A stretch of DNA of 64,000 nt from contig NZ_JAFJMJ010000003.1 in the NCBI RefSeq assembly GCF_017309385.1, positions 186,001 through 250,000 of the forward strand, read 5' to 3'. Position numbers and translations under genes: made by a program. Of this stretch, positions 27,631 through 36,961 are shown one piece after another (position 1 is the stretch's first letter; each line of letters starts with the position of its first letter). The notes under the pieces are model-generated. The model searched no databases, was not told the DNA's origin, and was given only the letters and a program-made list of their open reading frames with translations. This DNA comes from Amycolatopsis sp. 195334CR (GTDB lineage Bacteria; Actinomycetota; Actinomycetes; Mycobacteriales; Pseudonocardiaceae).

Positions 27631-28899
27631 GTGGTCCGCACCGTTTCCGAGCGACTGCGGCAGCTCGTGTCCGCCCACCCGCTCGCCATCGACCTCGCGG
27701 TCTACTTCGCCTGTGCGGTCTACGCGCTGATCCTGGCCCGCACCAACGAGTTCTACGGCTTCCGCGTCTGGGGCAACTTCGCCACCGCCGCCTACGGGCT
27801 GGCCTTCGCGCACACCGCCTGGCTGCTGGCCACGCGGACGGGGCACCGGCACGGGTGGTGGCGCAGCCGCTGGGTGGGCGTGGCCGCGGTCGGCGTGGTC
27901 GGCATGCTCGCGCCGCTGCTCACCCTGGTCGTCCGGCGGCTGACCGGGGTGGACTGGCTGATCACGCCGTGGTCGTGGAGCGCGCAGCCCGAGGTCTGGG
28001 TGATCGAGCGTTCGGCGCGGCTGCTGGTCGAGACCGGCACCCCGTACGTGGACGTGCACGCGCTCGGCAGGCTGCCCGAGGTCAACGACTACACCCCCTA
28101 CGGCCCGGTGATGACCGTGTTCGGCATGCCGAGGGCGCTGTTCGGCGACAGCCCGGTCACCGACGCGCGGCTGATGTTCGCGCTCACCGCCGCGCTGTGC
28201 GTGTGGGCGAGCCTGCGGCTGCTCGGCAGGCCGCGCGTCCCGGTGGCGGCCGCGCAGCTGGCGGTGGCCTTCCCGCTCACCGCGCTGACCTTCGCGGTGG
28301 CCGGGCCGGACCTGGCGATCATCGGCCTGGTGGTGCTGGGCACCGCGCTCGCGGCGACGGACCGCCACCTGCCCGCGGCGGCGGTGATGGCGCTGGTGGT
28401 CAGCGCCAAGCTGACCGCGCTGCCCGCCGCGGTGGTGGTCGCGGTGCTGATCGCCGCCCGGCTCGGCGCCCGCGCGCTCGGCACCGCGACCCTCGCCTTC
28501 GCCGGGGTGTGCGCGGTGGTGAACCTGCCCGTGCTGCTCGCCGACCCGGCCGCCTTCGCCGAACACGTGATCCGCTTCCCGGCCGGGCTCGGCGTGGTGG
28601 GCTCGCCGGCGACGAGCCCGTTCCCCGGCTACCTCATCGCGAGCACCGGCGAGGCAGGCCACGTGCTCGCCATCGCCCTGCTGGCCGCCGCCGCGCTGGC
28701 GCTGAGCTGGTGGCTGCTGCGCCGTCCCCCGGTCACCGGCGCGGACGCGATGTTCCGCATCGCCGTCGGGCTGGGCACCTCGATCCTGCTCACCCCCGCC
28801 ACCCGGTTCGGCTATCTGGTGTACCCGGTGGCGTTGTTCGGCGCGATGCTGTGTTTTCCGCGCGAAACCCCGGACGAGCGGATTGTTACTTCTTCTTGA
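27631..28899 (+). CDS. Polytopic membrane protein, GT87/DUF2029-like glycosyltransferase
   Basis: A 422-residue integral membrane protein with about ten predicted transmembrane segments. The overall look is that of GT-C fold polyprenol-phosphate-mannose-dependent glycosyltransferases (GT87/DUF2029), with conserved extracytoplasmic PYVDVH and NDYTPYGPVMTVF motifs near the first long loop. In this fold the loop Asp is usually catalytic; here the Asp in YVDVH or VNDY are candidates. Acceptor and donor are unknown. GTG at 27631 has a modest GAAGGTGA site. Its last 14 bp overlap the 3' end of the opposite HTH gene. Confidence 0.72.
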   Translation: MVRTVSERLRQLVSAHPLAIDLAVYFACAVYALILARTNEFYGFRVWGNFATAAYGLAFAHTAWLLATRTGHRHGWWRSRWVGVAAVGVVGMLAPLLTLVVRRLTGVDWLITPWSWSAQPEVWVIERSARLLVETGTPYVDVHALGRLPEVNDYTPYGPVMTVFGMPRALFGDSPVTDARLMFALTAALCVWASLRLLGRPRVPVAAAQLAVAFPLTALTFAVAGPDLAIIGLVVLGTALAATDRHLPAAAVMALVVSAKLTALPAAVVVAVLIAARLGARALGTATLAFAGVCAVVNLPVLLADPAAFAEHVIRFPAGLGVVGSPATSPFPGYLIASTGEAGHVLAIALLAAAALALSWWLLRRPPVTGADAMFRIAVGLGTSILLTPATRFGYLVYPVALFGAMLCFPRETPDERIVTSS

Positions 28900-29095
28900 C
28901 CCTGGTGGCCCCACCGCGCCCGCGAAGCTGCACGCCGGATTCCGAAAGCACCCGGTGGACGAATCCGTAGGACCGTCCGGTGGACTCGGCCAGCGCGCGA
29001 ATGCTCGCGCCCTTCTCGTATTTCTTCTTCAGGTCAGCGGCCAGCTTGTCGCGCGTGTTACCGGTGATCCGCGCGCCCTTCTTCAGGTCAGCCAC
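28886..29095 (-). CDS. 69-residue helix-turn-helix protein conserved in actinobacteria
   Basis: A small basic protein (ADLKKGARITGNTRDKLAAD at the N-terminus) with a helix-turn-helix at about residues 30-52, containing GASIRALAESTGRSYGFVHRV. A Lys/Arg/Gly-rich tail follows. Near-identical small proteins recur across actinobacteria, usually annotated only as HTH-domain proteins; no role is known to me. GTG at 29095 follows GGAGAG. The 3' end overlaps the convergent GT87-like gene by 14 bp. An inverted repeat GTTGA-ACA-TCAAC (29249-29261) lies about 155 bp upstream. The size and basic tail fit a nucleoid- or promoter-binding factor. Confidence 0.85.
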   Translation of the reverse strand: MADLKKGARITGNTRDKLAADLKKKYEKGASIRALAESTGRSYGFVHRVLSESGVQLRGRGGATRVKKK

Positions 29096-29306
29096 GTCTC
29101 TCCGCCTTCCGCATGAGCGTGTTCTGGGCCACATTCGACCCCTGCCGCCGCAATGATCGAACACTGAGCCGCGGAATGCCAGACGACAGGCGAAAAACAT
29201 CCGGAAACCGGCCTGACATTGGGCCATTCCAGTGCCTGTCCCATGCTTGTTGAACATCAACTAAGCACATGATCAACCAGACAGGTGTTATCCCCGCGGA
29301 AGTACC

Positions 29307-30935
29307 TCAGGCCAGTTGCACGAGGTCCAGATAGTCGGCGGACCAATGGTCCTCGGTGCCGTCGGGCAGCAGGATCACGCGTTCGGGTTCGAGCGCCTCG
29401 ACCGCGCCGGGGTCGTGCGTCACCAGCACCACGGCCCCGGAGTAGGTGCGCAGCGCGTCGAGCACCTGGGCGCGGCTGGCCGGGTCCAGGTTGTTCGTCG
29501 GCTCGTCGAGCAGCAGCACGTTGGCGGCGCTGGAAACCAGCCCGGCCAGCGCGAGGCGCGTCTTCTCACCACCGGAGAGCGTGCCCGCGGGCTGGTCCAG
29601 CTGCTCCCCGGTGAACAGGAAGGAGCCCAGCAGGTTCCGCAGTTCCTGCGCACCGGTGTCCGGCGCGAGGTGGCGGATGTTCTCCCAGACACTCGCGTCG
29701 TGGTCGAGGGTTTCGTGTTCCTGGGCGTAGTAACCGAGCCGCAGGCCGTGGCCGGGCACGGTTTCGCCGGTGTCCGGCCGCTCCATTCCGCCGAGCAGCC
29801 GCAGCAGCGTGGTCTTCCCGGCCCCGTTGAGGCCGAGTACCACCACTTTGGACCCGCGGTCGATGGCGAGGTCCACCCCCGTGAAGATCTCCAGCGAACC
29901 GTAGGACTTCGACAGCCCCTCGGCGGTGAGCGGGGTCTTCCCGCACGGCGCGGGCGCCGGGAACTTGATGTGCGCGACCTTGTCCGCCTGGCGCGTCTCG
30001 TCCAGGTTCGCCAGCATCTGCTCGGCGCGGCGGGCCATGTTCTTCGCCGCCACCGCCTTGGTCGCCTTGGCCCCGAGCTTGGCGGCCTGCTGCTGCAGCG
30101 CGGACGCCTTCTTCTCGGCGTTGGCGCGCTCGCGGCGGCGGCGCTTCTCGTCGGTGGCGCGCGCGTCCAGGTAGCGCTGCCAGGTCATGTTGTAGTGGTC
30201 CAGCTCGCCGCGGGTGGCGTCGAGGAACCAGACCTTGTTGACCACCTCGGCGAGCAGTTCCACGTCGTGGCTGATCACCACCAGGCCGCCGTCGTGCGCC
30301 TTGAGGAAGCCGCGCAGCCAGGTGATCGAGTCGGCGTCGAGGTGGTTGGTCGGCTCGTCCAGCAGCAGGATGGTGTCCGAGCGGCCGCTGGCGCCCGCCT
30401 CCGAGGCGGCGAACAGGATGCGCGCCAGCTCCACGCGGCGGCGCTGGCCGCCGGAGAGGGTGCGCAGGGTCTGCGCCAGCACGCGGTCGGCCAGGCCCAG
30501 GTTGGCGCAGATGCGCGCGGCTTCGCTCTCGGCGGCGTACCCGCCGCGGGCGGCGAAGCGCTCTTCCAGCCTGCCGTAGCGGCGGATCGCCTTGTCGCGC
30601 TCGTTCTCGTCGACCAGTTCGGACATCGCCGACTGGGCCTTCTCCATGTCGCGCAGCAGGGCGTCGAGCCCGCGCGCGGAGAGCACGCGGTCCTTCGCGG
30701 TGACCGACAGGTCGCCCTCACGCGGGTCCTGCGGCAGGTAGCCGAGTTCACCGGCGTGGCGGACCTCGCCGGCGTAGGGCTCGCCCTCACCGGCGAGCAC
30801 CTTGAGCGTGGTGGTCTTGCCCGCGCCGTTGCGGCCGACCAGGCCGATGCGGTCGCCCTGCTGGATGCGCAGGGTGACGTCGGACAGCAGGATGCGGGAG
30901 CCGGCGCGCAGCTCGAGGCCGGAGGCCGTGATCAA
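29307..30935 (-). CDS. ABC-F family ATPase
   Basis: A 542-residue soluble protein with two ATP-binding cassettes and no membrane domain. Cassette one has VGRNGAGKTTTLKV, LSGGQRRRVELAR and ILLLDEPTNHLDADS. Cassette two has LGLNGAGKTTLLRL, LSGGEKTRLALAG and LLLDEPTNNLDPASR. The charged linker between them (about residues 240-300) includes KRRRRERANAEKKASALQQQ, the ABC-F interdomain helix that enters the ribosomal exit site. It may act as a translation factor of the Uup/EttA kind or confer antibiotic resistance; sequence alone does not decide. The start is TTG at 30935, nine bases after GGAG. Confidence 0.93.
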   Translation of the reverse strand: MITASGLELRAGSRILLSDVTLRIQQGDRIGLVGRNGAGKTTTLKVLAGEGEPYAGEVRHAGELGYLPQDPREGDLSVTAKDRVLSARGLDALLRDMEKAQSAMSELVDENERDKAIRRYGRLEERFAARGGYAAESEAARICANLGLADRVLAQTLRTLSGGQRRRVELARILFAASEAGASGRSDTILLLDEPTNHLDADSITWLRGFLKAHDGGLVVISHDVELLAEVVNKVWFLDATRGELDHYNMTWQRYLDARATDEKRRRRERANAEKKASALQQQAAKLGAKATKAVAAKNMARRAEQMLANLDETRQADKVAHIKFPAPAPCGKTPLTAEGLSKSYGSLEIFTGVDLAIDRGSKVVVLGLNGAGKTTLLRLLGGMERPDTGETVPGHGLRLGYYAQEHETLDHDASVWENIRHLAPDTGAQELRNLLGSFLFTGEQLDQPAGTLSGGEKTRLALAGLVSSAANVLLLDEPTNNLDPASRAQVLDALRTYSGAVVLVTHDPGAVEALEPERVILLPDGTEDHWSADYLDLVQLA

Positions 30936-31092
30936 GGGAAACTCCGAGGTGGGAGGGTGGATGTTCAGGACAGCGTCGACCTCGCCCGCGGTGCCTTCAC
31001 GCGGGCGGCGCGCTACTCCAGGAGGATGTCCACCACCCCAGTGTACGGCCCGGTGTCCACCGGTTTACCCGGCCCATGACCGGGATCACCCT

Positions 31093-31133
31093 CCCGGCCC
31101 CGCACCGTCCACTCCGGACGGTGCGGGGCCGGG
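31093..31133 (-). terminator. Perfect 18-bp hairpin terminator after protease gene
   Basis: Arms 31093-31110 and 31116-31133 are perfectly complementary around a 5-nt loop. It lies 8 bp beyond the stop of the minus-strand protease and before the ABC-F gene, so it probably separates the two transcripts. No T run is present. Confidence 0.8.
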
Positions 31134-31140
31134 CGGTGGA

Positions 31141-34056
31141 TCAGACCGGGCGAACCGGCCCGTTGCGCACTTCCTGGTGCACCTGGGCGGGCTTGGCCGC
31201 CGCCGCACCGGGGACATATCCGTTGATGTGCAAGGAAACCGCGCGGATCGCGCCGGAGTCGCCGCCGGCCACGTCCCTGGCGTGGAAGGTCCAGGTGCCG
31301 TCCACACCGTCGGCGATCAGCCCGGACAGCACCGCCGCCGGGCGCCACGACCCGGTGAACGGCGCGTCCGAGAAGGACACCGAGCTGAACGCCCGGGCCG
31401 CCGCGTCGGTGAAGACCACCTGGCACAGGTTGTTGCCCGAACTGCCGTTGCGCTGGAACACCACCGCCTGCGCGCCCGAGGGCGCGGTCAGCGTGCCGAC
31501 CAGGTCACCGACGTAGGAGTGGCTCAGCCCCACCGTGGTCGAGGTCTGGTCGGTGCTGCAGGTGCTGCCGTCCGCCGAGAAGGTCAGCTTCGAGGCCCGG
31601 CCGACCCCGGACACCGTGATCGGCACGCTCACCCCGACCTGGTTGTTGTCCGGGATGGCCACCGGCGCACCGGCGTAGGCGAAGTCGCTGGCCACCGGCG
31701 ACGGCTTGCCGACCGCCAGCGGGAACCGGACCGTGGTCGGCGAATGCGCCCCGGCGAAGCTCACCTTGGCGTCGAGCAGGATCGGCACCCCGAGTTCGTG
31801 GGTCGGCGGCACGGTGATGCCGAACTCGTTGATCCCGGTCTGCTTCGGGCTGATCGTGCCGTAGGACTTCGACCGCGGCGTGATGGTCACCCCGGGCGTC
31901 GGCGTGCTCAGCACCACGCTGGTGGACACCGACGCGCCGTCACCGGTGTTGGTCACCGGCAGGCTCAGCTTGGCGGTCTCCCCCGGGTCGAGGTAGCTGT
32001 CGGCACCGAGCACGGACGGCGCCCTGGCCACGGTCACCGGCTGCGGGCTGGCGCCGGTGTAGTCGAGCACCCGGTCGGCCAGCAGCACGCCCGCGCCGCT
32101 GAGCACGTCGGTCCCGGCCAGTTCGATGTCGGCGGCGGTGTTGACCAGCGCCTCCCGCATCTCCTTCGGGTGCAGCCCCGGATTGCCCGAGAGCACCAGC
32201 CCGGCGATCGCCGCCGCGTGCGGGGCCGCCGCCGAGGTGCCGTAGAACGTGGTGAACCCGCTGACGCTGGTGCTCACCCCGTCGGCCGCGGTCAGGTCCG
32301 GCTTCTGCCGCACCTCTCCCCCGGTCGCCGAGACGTCGCCCGGGGTGATCGGGGTGCCGTCGGATTCGTAGAAGACCCGGCGCGGGCCGTCCGAGCTGAA
32401 CCGCTCGATCTGCGTGTTCGGGCCGAACGCACCGGGGAACGGGCCGGTCGGGTTGGCCGGGTCGCCCGGCTCCAGCGGCGAGCCGAACGGCTTGGCCGCC
32501 GGGGTGGCCGCCACGCTGTAGGCCTGTCGTGCGGCCGAATGGCCCACCGTCACGCCCGGCGTGGTGTAGGCCTTGAGGCCGTCCGCCGAGTCCTTGAAGC
32601 GGCCGCCGAGGCCGGACAGCGACAGGTACCGGTTCTCGCCGGAGTACTTGACCACGGCCAGCCGCAGCCCGGTGCCGCCGAACAGCGGGGTGTCGAGGCG
32701 CTCGTACGGGTCCTGGGTGCCGGTCTGGTTGTTCTGGCTCATCGCCACCACCGCGCCGGTGGCGTTGAACAGGTACAGGTCGTAGTCGTTGGCCGACCTG
32801 CCCACCGGGTCCGACCAGAACAGCGTGACCACCACCGAAGCCGAGGAGGCGTCGGAGATCGGCTGGAAGATCTGGGTGCCCGCGGCGCCGGCGAAGTCGT
32901 GCGCCGCGCCGGAGAACTTGCCCGCCTGCAGCCCGGAATCGGCGAAGTCGCCTTCCCAGTGCGCGGTGGTGCCGTCGCTGGTGTTGCCCTCGTTGCCGGC
33001 CGAGGAGAAGTACAGCGCGCCGTCCGCGGTCACCTCGTTCACCGCCTGCGCGATGATCCAGTCCTGGAACGGGGATTCCTTGAAGTACAGGACGTCGTCG
33101 ACGATGATGTCGCAGCCCGCGTCGAAGCGGAGCTTGCGGATGTTGTCCGCGAACCCGGCGTCGGAGCTGAACGCGGTGGCGAAACCGAGGTCGGCCCCGG
33201 GCGCCACGTCGTGGATGATCTCCAGCATCGCGGTGCCCTCGTTGCCCGAGCCCTCCTGGCCGGCCAGCACGTCGATCGACGGCGGCAGCTCGCCCTTGGC
33301 CTGGGAGGCGGCCAGCGACGCGACCCCGTCGGACAGGGCGCAGATCTTCACCCCGGCGCCGCTGACGCCGAACTGCTGGCGCGCGGTGTCGGCGTTGTGC
33401 GCCCGGTCGCCCTCGCTGGTGATCGGACCGGCCTGGATGCCGACCTCGGCCTGGGCCAGTTCAGCCTCCAGCTTCTCGGCGAACTGCTCCTTGGTCTGCG
33501 CGGGGGCGTCGTCCGAGCGCGGGGCGCGCGCGGACGGATCGCTCAGCTGGTGCGCGGTCATCGCCTGCACGGCCGGTTCGACGAACCGCACGTCGGCGCG
33601 CTGGGCCAGGCCGGTGACCGCGTCGAGCGGCAGTTCGGCCCGGATGCTGGCCGCCTTCTCCGAGACGGTGCGGAGTTCGGCACCCGCGGCCCCCAGTGCC
33701 GCGAGCAGGTCTCCGGTGACCGCGGTGGCCCGGACGTCCACGGTGACCGTGCCGCGGTCGCTGACCTTCGCACCGGTGTCCAAAGCGGACAATTCACCGG
33801 CGGGCAGCCGCTGCGCGCGACGGTCCCGCTCCACCAGCAGGTGGCTGTCCACTTTGGCGTCGGCGGGCGGCTGCGCGCGCTTGAGCTGCTGCAGCGCGGC
33901 GATCTGCTCGAACACCTTCTCCTGGACGTCCTGGCCATCCACAGCGGGATCCGCCGCCGCGGCCGCGGGCGTGAGCACCCCGGCCACCAGCGCGAAGCAG
34001 GCCGCGGTGGTCAGGCCTCTTCGCGTTCTCCCGCGGGGTCGTTGAGCTGGACGCAC
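31141..34056 (-). CDS. Secreted S8/S53-like serine peptidase with C-terminal P domain
   Basis: A 971-residue exported protease. The signal peptide (about 35 residues) has an Arg-rich n-region, the core ACFALVAGVLT and an AAA-type cleavage site. A propeptide of about 170 residues precedes the catalytic domain. Asp lies in ICALSDGVAS, Ser in FYGTSAAAPHAAAIAGL, and the oxyanion Asn in FSSAGNEGN. Where subtilisins have HGT with the catalytic His, this protein reads NEGTAMLEIIHDVAPGA, giving Glu, as in the S53-like subgroup of the family. Bacterial Ig/NEW3-like and P-type (proprotein convertase) beta domains fill residues 690-960. GTG 34056 follows GGAGG. Confidence 0.87.
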   Translation of the reverse strand: MRPAQRPRGRTRRGLTTAACFALVAGVLTPAAAAADPAVDGQDVQEKVFEQIAALQQLKRAQPPADAKVDSHLLVERDRRAQRLPAGELSALDTGAKVSDRGTVTVDVRATAVTGDLLAALGAAGAELRTVSEKAASIRAELPLDAVTGLAQRADVRFVEPAVQAMTAHQLSDPSARAPRSDDAPAQTKEQFAEKLEAELAQAEVGIQAGPITSEGDRAHNADTARQQFGVSGAGVKICALSDGVASLAASQAKGELPPSIDVLAGQEGSGNEGTAMLEIIHDVAPGADLGFATAFSSDAGFADNIRKLRFDAGCDIIVDDVLYFKESPFQDWIIAQAVNEVTADGALYFSSAGNEGNTSDGTTAHWEGDFADSGLQAGKFSGAAHDFAGAAGTQIFQPISDASSASVVVTLFWSDPVGRSANDYDLYLFNATGAVVAMSQNNQTGTQDPYERLDTPLFGGTGLRLAVVKYSGENRYLSLSGLGGRFKDSADGLKAYTTPGVTVGHSAARQAYSVAATPAAKPFGSPLEPGDPANPTGPFPGAFGPNTQIERFSSDGPRRVFYESDGTPITPGDVSATGGEVRQKPDLTAADGVSTSVSGFTTFYGTSAAAPHAAAIAGLVLSGNPGLHPKEMREALVNTAADIELAGTDVLSGAGVLLADRVLDYTGASPQPVTVARAPSVLGADSYLDPGETAKLSLPVTNTGDGASVSTSVVLSTPTPGVTITPRSKSYGTISPKQTGINEFGITVPPTHELGVPILLDAKVSFAGAHSPTTVRFPLAVGKPSPVASDFAYAGAPVAIPDNNQVGVSVPITVSGVGRASKLTFSADGSTCSTDQTSTTVGLSHSYVGDLVGTLTAPSGAQAVVFQRNGSSGNNLCQVVFTDAAARAFSSVSFSDAPFTGSWRPAAVLSGLIADGVDGTWTFHARDVAGGDSGAIRAVSLHINGYVPGAAAAKPAQVHQEVRNGPVRPV

Positions 34057-34105
34057 ATGCGCCTCCGGTTTGCTAGGCGCGTGCCCCGACTCACGCTGGC
34101 CGATC

Positions 34106-34121
34106 GCCGGTGATCACCGGC
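34106..34121. promoter_or_regulatory. 16-bp perfect palindrome upstream of protease gene
   Basis: GCCGGTGATCACCGGC reads the same on both strands and lies 50 bp before the protease start, within the 144-bp gap to the upstream HD-protein gene. It could be a repressor site or a hairpin in the leader. The core GGTGATCACC recurs at 8720-8729. Confidence 0.35.
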
Positions 34122-34200
34122 TGACACCACTTAAGTGCAGAGCGCACTGCTTGGCAGCAGCCTTTCGAGTGACCGTCGATCGGTGAATTTCTGACGGGTG

Positions 34201-35781
34201 CTAAAGGACGAACGAATCGGACCACGGCTGCGACGCCCGGCCGGTGAGCGCGTCGAGCAGGCTCACCGCCTGCTTGTCGGTCAGCGACGCGACGAAGTCG
34301 ACCACCGCGCGGCCGCGGGCCAGCGCGCGCACCTCGTCCTGCCCGCGCACCGGCTCGCCGGTGGCCCCGATCAGCAGCTCGGGCGAGTGCGCGGCCAGCT
34401 GCGCGTACTCGCGGTGGGCCAGTTCGACCAGGTCGTGCAGCCGCCTCGGCAGCCGGGAGGCCTCGTCGCGGTCGACCAGCCAGGCGTCCAGTGCATCGAC
34501 CAAAGTGGACACCAGGCTGGCCTGGCCGCGCTGGTGCAGCGCCAGGTCCGGGCGGAGCAGGACGAACCGCCGGTGCACGAACTTGAGCACCTGCACCTCG
34601 TGCCACTGGGCGGGGCGCAGGGTGACGTGGCCGGACCGGGTGGACGGCGACGGGGTCAGCGAGACCCCGCCGACCAGGCGCGCGGTCCAGCGCGCGGAGA
34701 AGGCGGCGGTGGCCTGCTCGGCCTCGATCGAGCCGTCGAACGCGCCGGCGAGCAGGTCGTCGACCAGTTCCCCGCGCACCCGCGCCACCGCCAGCGCGAA
34801 CGCCTCGTCGTCGACCACCCAGCGGTCCTTGGCGTGCATGCGGCGGCGCAGGCGTTCCAGGGAGTAACCCGGTTTGCGCCGTTCGGCGGCCAGCGTCGCA
34901 CCGTCCAGTTCGGACAGCTCGGTCATCTTCGCCGACCACTGCCCGAGTTCGGCCGCGACCGACGCGTGCTGCAGCACCCCGATGCGGTGGAAGTCCTGCA
35001 GGTCGTGGATGGCGTAGGCGATGTCGTCGGCGGTGTCCATCACGGACGCCTCGACGGTCTGCTGCCAGTGCTCGAGCCTGCCGGTGAACGGCGCCCGCGC
35101 TTCGGCGAAGTCGTCCAGTTCGGTGCTGTAGGCGGAGAACTTGCTCGCCCCGGTGCCCGGCGCGCCCTCCGGCTCGGCGGCGCCGCGCGGTGGCACGCGC
35201 ATGCCCGACGGGTGCGGATCGGGCACGTGCAGCCGGGCCCACGGGTACTTGAGCACCGCCGCGCGCACCGCGGCGGTCAGGTCGAGGCCGATCGCGGCGG
35301 GCCCGCGAACGTCGGTGGTGGTCAGGATGCGGAAGGTCTGGGCGTTGCCCTCGAAGCCGTCGGCCAGGCCGTAGCGGTGCCGGGCGATCCGGTCGAGCAC
35401 CTGCTCGCCGAGGTGGCCGAACGGCGGGTGCCCGAGGTCGTGCGCCAGCGCGGCGGCCTCGGCCACGTCGGGGTCGCAGCCGCCCAGCTTCTCGGCCAGT
35501 TCGGCGGTGTCGGGCGAGGAGCCGAGCCGTTCGGCGATCGCCCTGGCCACCTGCGCCACCTTGAGGCTGTGGGTGAGGCGGTTGTGCAGGAGGCCGGCGC
35601 CGCCGGCGCTGACCACCTGGGTGACCCCGCCGAGCCGGGCGAAGAAGGGCGAGGCGGCGATCCGGTCGCGGTCGATCCGGAACGGGCTGCTGGCCAGGTC
35701 CGCGGCCGCCGAAGAACGCGCGGCCTGCCGGTCGTGGTCACGGCGGCGCGCACGCGGATCTTCGGCGGATGAGTTCAGCAC
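34201..35781 (-). CDS. dgt: Deoxyguanosinetriphosphate triphosphohydrolase-like HD protein
   Basis: A 526-residue HD-domain enzyme that hydrolyses dNTPs to deoxynucleoside and triphosphate. Metal ligands are visible in LHNRLTHSLKVAQVARAIA (His), AALAHDLGHPPFGHLGE (the HD pair and His), EGNAQTFRIL and DTADDIAYAIHDLQDF (Asp). Length and C-terminal helical region match the actinobacterial long form. The start is uncertain: GTG 35781 follows AGGGTG, and GTG 35790 is nine bases earlier. The gene is divergent from the lycopene cyclase with about 64 bp between starts. Confidence 0.9.
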   Translation of the reverse strand: MLNSSAEDPRARRRDHDRQAARSSAAADLASSPFRIDRDRIAASPFFARLGGVTQVVSAGGAGLLHNRLTHSLKVAQVARAIAERLGSSPDTAELAEKLGGCDPDVAEAAALAHDLGHPPFGHLGEQVLDRIARHRYGLADGFEGNAQTFRILTTTDVRGPAAIGLDLTAAVRAAVLKYPWARLHVPDPHPSGMRVPPRGAAEPEGAPGTGASKFSAYSTELDDFAEARAPFTGRLEHWQQTVEASVMDTADDIAYAIHDLQDFHRIGVLQHASVAAELGQWSAKMTELSELDGATLAAERRKPGYSLERLRRRMHAKDRWVVDDEAFALAVARVRGELVDDLLAGAFDGSIEAEQATAAFSARWTARLVGGVSLTPSPSTRSGHVTLRPAQWHEVQVLKFVHRRFVLLRPDLALHQRGQASLVSTLVDALDAWLVDRDEASRLPRRLHDLVELAHREYAQLAAHSPELLIGATGEPVRGQDEVRALARGRAVVDFVASLTDKQAVSLLDALTGRASQPWSDSFVL

Positions 35782-35845
35782 GGCCCACACCCTAGATGAC
35801 CGGGCCCGGCCGGGCCCGCCGTCACGACCGTGGTGGGATCGGGGC

Positions 35846-36961
35846 ATGCACACGATCATCGCCGGGGGTGGGCCAGCGGGGTGGGCGCTGGCCGCGGCCT
35901 GTGCCCGCGCCGGGGTCCGCGTGGCGCTGGTCGACCCCGCGCCGCGGCGGGCCTGGGCGCCGGTCTACGGGGTGTGGCGCGACGAAGTGCCCGGCCTGCC
36001 GGACTCCGCCGTCGCCGCCGTCCCGCACACCGTGCTGGCCACCGCGGTCACCACGCACACCCTCGACCGCGAGTACGTGGTGATCGACAACGCCGGCCTG
36101 CGCGCGTGGCTGGACCACCCCGCCGTGGAGGTGATCACCGGCCGCGCCGAAAGCGTCACCCGGGGCGATCGGGGCGCCACCGTCCGGCTCACCGACGGCA
36201 GGCGGCTCGCCTGCGCGGTGGCCGTCGACGCCACCGGCGCCCGGCGCGCGCTCACCGGCGGCCCGGCCCGGCGACCGGCCGAGCAGACCGCGTTCGGCCT
36301 CGCCTTGGACGAAGCGGCGGCGGAACGGGTCACCGGCCACTCCCCCGGCACCGCCGTGTTCATGGATTGGCGGCCCGCCCACGCCGATTTCCCGACATTC
36401 CTCTATTCCCTGCCGCTCGGCAACGGCCGGACGCTGGTCGAGGAAACCTGTCTCGCGGCGAAACCCGGGCTGCCGCAACACATTCTTTCCGCCCGCTTGC
36501 GCGCGCGGCTGACCGCCGCCGGAGTGGTTGAACCACGCGGACCGGAACGCGTGCGCATTCCGCTCGATCTGCCCATTCCGCGCACGCTCGCGTTCGGCGT
36601 CGCCGGTGGCTTCGCACATCCCGCCACGGGCTACAGCCTCGGCACCGCGTTGCGGCTCGCTTCCCCGGTGGCACAGGCCATCGCGGCCGCGTCGACCCCG
36701 CGCGAGGCCGATCGCGCCGCCCGTGCCGTGGTGGCCTCCGCGGCCGCGCGCGAAGTGCACGCGCTGCGCCGATTCGGCCTCCGGGTATTGACCCGGTTAC
36801 CCTCCGCGCAGGTTCCGGAATTCTTCGAAATGTTCTTCTCCCTGCCACCGGATCGGCAGCGCGCCTATCTGTCCGGCCGTGAAGACCTGGCGGGAACGGC
36901 CGCCGCGATGACGGGGCTTTTCCGGCGCGCGCCATGGCGGATCCGCACCCGGATGGTCTAA
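35846..36961 (+). CDS. Lycopene cyclase-family flavoprotein
   Basis: A 371-residue FAD-binding protein of the CrtY/CrtL lycopene cyclase family, which folds the ends of lycopene into rings. The N-terminal dinucleotide motif is IIAGGGPAGWALAAACARAG. Family segments are YGVWRDEVPGL, AVFMDWRPAH, FLYSLPLGNGRTLVEETCLA and AGGFAHPATGYSLGTALR. The conserved FLEET-like region is represented by VEETCLA. No phytoene synthase or desaturase gene is nearby, so it is either an orphan that works with distant crt genes or modifies another isoprenoid. ATG 35846. Its 3' end overlaps the proposed start of the EAL/GGDEF gene. Confidence 0.8.
   Translation: MHTIIAGGGPAGWALAAACARAGVRVALVDPAPRRAWAPVYGVWRDEVPGLPDSAVAAVPHTVLATAVTTHTLDREYVVIDNAGLRAWLDHPAVEVITGRAESVTRGDRGATVRLTDGRRLACAVAVDATGARRALTGGPARRPAEQTAFGLALDEAAAERVTGHSPGTAVFMDWRPAHADFPTFLYSLPLGNGRTLVEETCLAAKPGLPQHILSARLRARLTAAGVVEPRGPERVRIPLDLPIPRTLAFGVAGGFAHPATGYSLGTALRLASPVAQAIAAASTPREADRAARAVVASAAAREVHALRRFGLRVLTRLPSAQVPEFFEMFFSLPPDRQRAYLSGREDLAGTAAAMTGLFRRAPWRIRTRMV

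Noticed and set aside
28886..29095. Antitoxin of a toxin-antitoxin pair
   Set aside because: No small partner gene is coupled to it; the neighbour is a convergent membrane protein.
30802..34113. A 1103-codon plus-strand open frame opposite the protease
   Set aside because: Antisense shadow of a protein with a signal peptide and catalytic motifs; its own translation is Arg/Gly/His-rich noise.
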